Below, piece by piece: positions 7,642-8,437 of a stretch of 8,437 nt of DNA (within the stretch, counting starts at the first letter, position 1; each line of letters starts with the position of its first letter). The translations under genes were made by a program, and so were the position numbers. Source of the stretch: CAYONM01 sp964405325 (GTDB lineage: Bacteria; Planctomycetota; UBA11346); the NCBI GenBank assembly GCA_964405325.1, contig CAYONM010000165.1:1-8437 (forward strand), given 5' to 3'. The notes under the pieces are model-generated. The model made no database searches, was not told the origin of the DNA, and worked only from the letters and a program-made list of their open reading frames with translations.

Positions 7642-7661
7642 CCTGGGCTTGCCTGGGCTTG
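7642..7661. repeat. Perfect tandem 10-bp repeat upstream of the GH31 gene
   Basis: CCTGGGCTTG occurs twice head to tail (7642-7651 and 7652-7661) in the region between the GH31 start and the divergent tRNA promoter. The spacing of about one helical turn suits a protein-binding site for control of the GH31 gene, 71-90 bases upstream of its ATG. That role is inferred from position only. Confidence 0.6.
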
Positions 7662-7672
7662 AGGAAAAGCGG

Positions 7673-7699
7673 TTGACAGTATTTTCGAAGGCATATCTT
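7673..7699 (+). promoter_or_regulatory. Sigma-70-type promoter for the tRNA-Gly genes
   Basis: A perfect -35 box TTGACA lies at 7673-7678, and TATCTT at 7694-7699 is a fair -10 box with a short 15-base spacer. A GC-rich stretch follows the -10, as often seen at stable-RNA promoters. Transcription would start near 7706, about 43 bases before the first tRNA. It points away from the GH31 gene. Confidence 0.55.
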
Positions 7700-7748
7700 G
7701 CCGCTCCCACGCAAAGAGGAACACTCATCGCGGCGCAGGTAGCATCCT

Positions 7749-7825
7749 GCGGGTGTAGCTCAGTTGGCTAGAGCGACAGCTTGCCATGCTGTAGGTCGTG
7801 AGTTCGAGTCTCATCACCCGCTCCA
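7749..7825 (+). tRNA. tRNA-Gly (GCC), first copy
   Basis: A 77-base cloverleaf with an encoded CCA end. The acceptor stem GCGGGTG pairs with CACCCGC (7815-7821), followed by discriminator T and CCA. The D stem is GCTC/GAGC, and the anticodon stem ACAGC/GCTGT holds the loop TTGCCAT, anticodon GCC, reading GGC and GGU glycine codons. The variable loop is AGGTC, and the T stem GTGAG/CTCAT has the loop TTCGAGT. All stems pair, with one wobble in the T stem. It is identical to the second copy at 7928-8004. Confidence 0.97.
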
Positions 7826-7827
7826 TC

Positions 7828-7869
7828 TAACCCCTTGCAAGCAAATGGCTTGCAGGGGGTTATCTTTTT
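7828..7869 (+). terminator. Intrinsic terminator after first tRNA-Gly
   Basis: Positions 7828-7842 pair with 7848-7862 over 15 bp with one G-T wobble. The loop is AAATG, and a T5 run follows at 7865-7869. It begins two bases after the CCA end. If efficient, it would separate the first tRNA from the second. Confidence 0.75.
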
Positions 7870-7876
7870 CGTATGA

Positions 7877-7924
7877 TGGTGCGCCTCAGGCTACGGGTGT
7901 TTCCCGGTTGCCTGAGGCGCATCA
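7877..7924 (+). repeat. Composite hairpin between the two tRNA genes
   Basis: Positions 7877-7891 pair with 7910-7924 over 15 bp with one wobble. The 18-base loop contains a second stem, CGGG (7894-7897) with CCCG (7903-7906). The structure ends four bases before the second tRNA starts. No good promoter is visible between the tRNAs, so this RNA fold may act in processing or in read-through past the first terminator. Confidence 0.65.
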
Positions 7925-7927
7925 CCC

Positions 7928-8004
7928 GCGGGTGTAGCTCAGTTGGCTAGAGCGACAGCTTGCCATGCTGTAGGTCGTGAGTTCGAGTCTCATCACCCGC
8001 TCCA
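7928..8004 (+). tRNA. tRNA-Gly (GCC), second copy
   Basis: Identical over all 77 bases to the copy at 7749-7825, with the same GCC anticodon and encoded CCA. The repeat period is 179 bases. It is preceded by CACCC, which makes the 12-base palindrome CACCCGCGGGTG (7923-7934) across its 5' end. It has no clear promoter of its own, so it is probably transcribed from the promoter at 7673-7699. Confidence 0.97.
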
Positions 8005-8006
8005 CA

Positions 8007-8047
8007 GAAACCCCTGTAAGCGCTTAGCTTACAGGGGTTTCATCTTT
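8007..8047 (+). terminator. Hairpin terminator after second tRNA-Gly
   Basis: Positions 8007-8021 are the exact reverse complement of 8027-8041, giving a 15-bp stem with loop GCTTA. A modest T-rich tail (CATCTTTA) follows. It resembles the hairpin after the first tRNA in length and position but differs in sequence, as if terminators evolved separately behind duplicated tRNAs. Confidence 0.75.
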
Positions 8048-8110
8048 AAACCAGAAACGAGAACAGGCCTCAGATGGCCTGCGGTCTAACCCGAACTTGC
8101 GGGCCAATAA
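8048..8110. other. Gene-free spacer with two small hairpins
   Basis: No coding potential is seen. CAGGCC (8064-8069) pairs with GGCCTG (8076-8081), and CCCG (8090-8093) with CGGG (8100-8103). With the features to its right, this is part of a 430-base gene-free stretch from 8005 to the window end. Confidence 0.4.
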
Positions 8111-8169
8111 AAATAAGGGCAGGTGCCTGGTCAGATAGACCGCTTCGCTGCGTACACCTGCTCTTATTT
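8111..8169. repeat. REP-like hairpin element
   Basis: Positions 8111-8125 pair with 8155-8169 over 15 bp with one wobble. The interior holds a second stem, GGTC (8129-8132) with GACC (8138-8141), and a GC-TTC-GC turn. A/T-rich outer ends and GCAGGTG-type inner ends give the look of the palindromes that accompany Y1 (REP-associated) transposases. No transposase is in the window, so this link is an inference from form. Confidence 0.5.
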
Positions 8170-8180
8170 CGAATTACGAC

Positions 8181-8228
8181 ACCTGTCCGCCACCACATCA
8201 TGTAAACAAGGATCAATAGAGGACAGGT
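8181..8228. repeat. Inverted repeat ACCTGTCC / GGACAGGT
   Basis: Eight-base perfect arms at 8181-8188 and 8221-8228 flank 32 bases. The arms share ACCTG/CAGGT with the arms of the hairpin at 8111-8169, so the two may belong to one element. The right arm touches the start of the intron-like structured region. Confidence 0.5.
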
Positions 8229-8437
8229 AGAAGCGCCGGGACGAATCCGGCAGGGAGTAAGCGGTGAAAGTCCGCCACACGGAAAAGAGTAGCGATCACC
8301 CGTGGCCCCGAGTCATGGCTGCTTCCCGGCAACGGGTTGTGGCAAGCGTTGACAGGGGGTTGTGTAGGCTCGGTATTGAGCTCCGAAATCACCGTCGTGG
8401 GTGCCGACCTTGTTGTCTGATGGGGAAGGCCGCATGG
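8221..8437 (+). mobile_element. Probable group II intron, 5' portion, cut by the window end
   Basis: No reading frame is credible, but the stretch folds into many GC-rich stems: GCCGG/CCGGC around 8235-8254, GCGG/CCGC flanking TGAAAGT around 8262-8276, CCACACGG pairing loosely with CCGTGG, and CCCG-GCAA-CGGG near 8325-8336. GGTGAAAGTCCGCC followed by ACACGG and the later AAGCGTTGACAGG resemble domain I of bacterial group II introns. In that family the RNA is a self-splicing ribozyme that moves with an encoded reverse transcriptase. That gene would lie right of the window on the plus strand. The exact 5' splice site is not clear because I see no clean GTGYG start. Another structured RNA is possible. 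Confidence 0.5.

Noticed and set aside
7572..7724. 51-residue N-terminal extension of the GH31 protein
   Set aside because: The ATG at 7571 has a good AGGAG, and the extension would cover the tandem repeat and tRNA promoter region. It does not look like a signal peptide.
8229..8290. Cobalamin riboswitch
   Set aside because: GCCGG-GACGAAT-CCGGC looks like a B12-box flank, but the conserved GCCCCCGCAACUG segment and a downstream B12-related gene are missing.
8229..8437. RNase P RNA
   Set aside because: GTGAAAGTCCGCC recalls the GAGGAAAGTCCGG core, but the core differs and the other conserved regions are not found.
1..8437. CRISPR array or defence island
   Set aside because: No regularly spaced direct repeats and no nuclease, toxin-antitoxin or defence genes were found.

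Overview
The window is bacterial, fairly GC-rich DNA with compact genes. It holds four well-supported protein genes, two identical tRNA-Gly genes and, at the right edge, what looks like the start of a group II intron. The organism cannot be named with confidence. The long amidophosphoribosyltransferase and the THUMP-like methyltransferase both resemble forms I associate with Bacteroidota and, more loosely, the PVC group, while the valine-pyruvate aminotransferase is very close in layout to the enterobacterial enzyme AvtA. Both tRNA genes encode their CCA end. A Gram-negative lineage with some mixed ancestry is the safest reading.

Left part (1-3343, minus strand): a gene-free 237-base end carries two inverted repeats, one of them a perfect 22-bp stem. 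Next come a SAM-dependent methyltransferase with a THUMP-like C-terminus (238-1401) and, upstream of it in the same transcription direction, a 636-residue PurF-type amidophosphoribosyltransferase (1433-3343). The gap between them is only 31 bases, so they are probably co-transcribed.

Middle part: a 184-base divergent promoter region with palindromes and a structured leader (3344-3527) separates purF from avtA (3528-4790, plus strand). A 252-base convergent gap full of short repeats and palindromes (4791-5042) follows. Then comes a family 31 glycoside hydrolase (5043-7571, minus strand) with an unusual nucleophile context and a C-terminal helical extension.

Right part (7572-8437): a promoter, two identical tRNA-Gly(GCC) genes each followed by a long terminator-type hairpin, a composite hairpin between the tRNAs, a REP-like hairpin block, and a highly structured stretch that reads like domain I of a group II intron cut by the window edge.

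The protein genes do not form an obvious novel system: they are purine synthesis, amino-acid transamination, sugar hydrolysis and RNA (or other) methylation. The most unusual sequence is in the non-coding structures around the tRNAs and at the right end.
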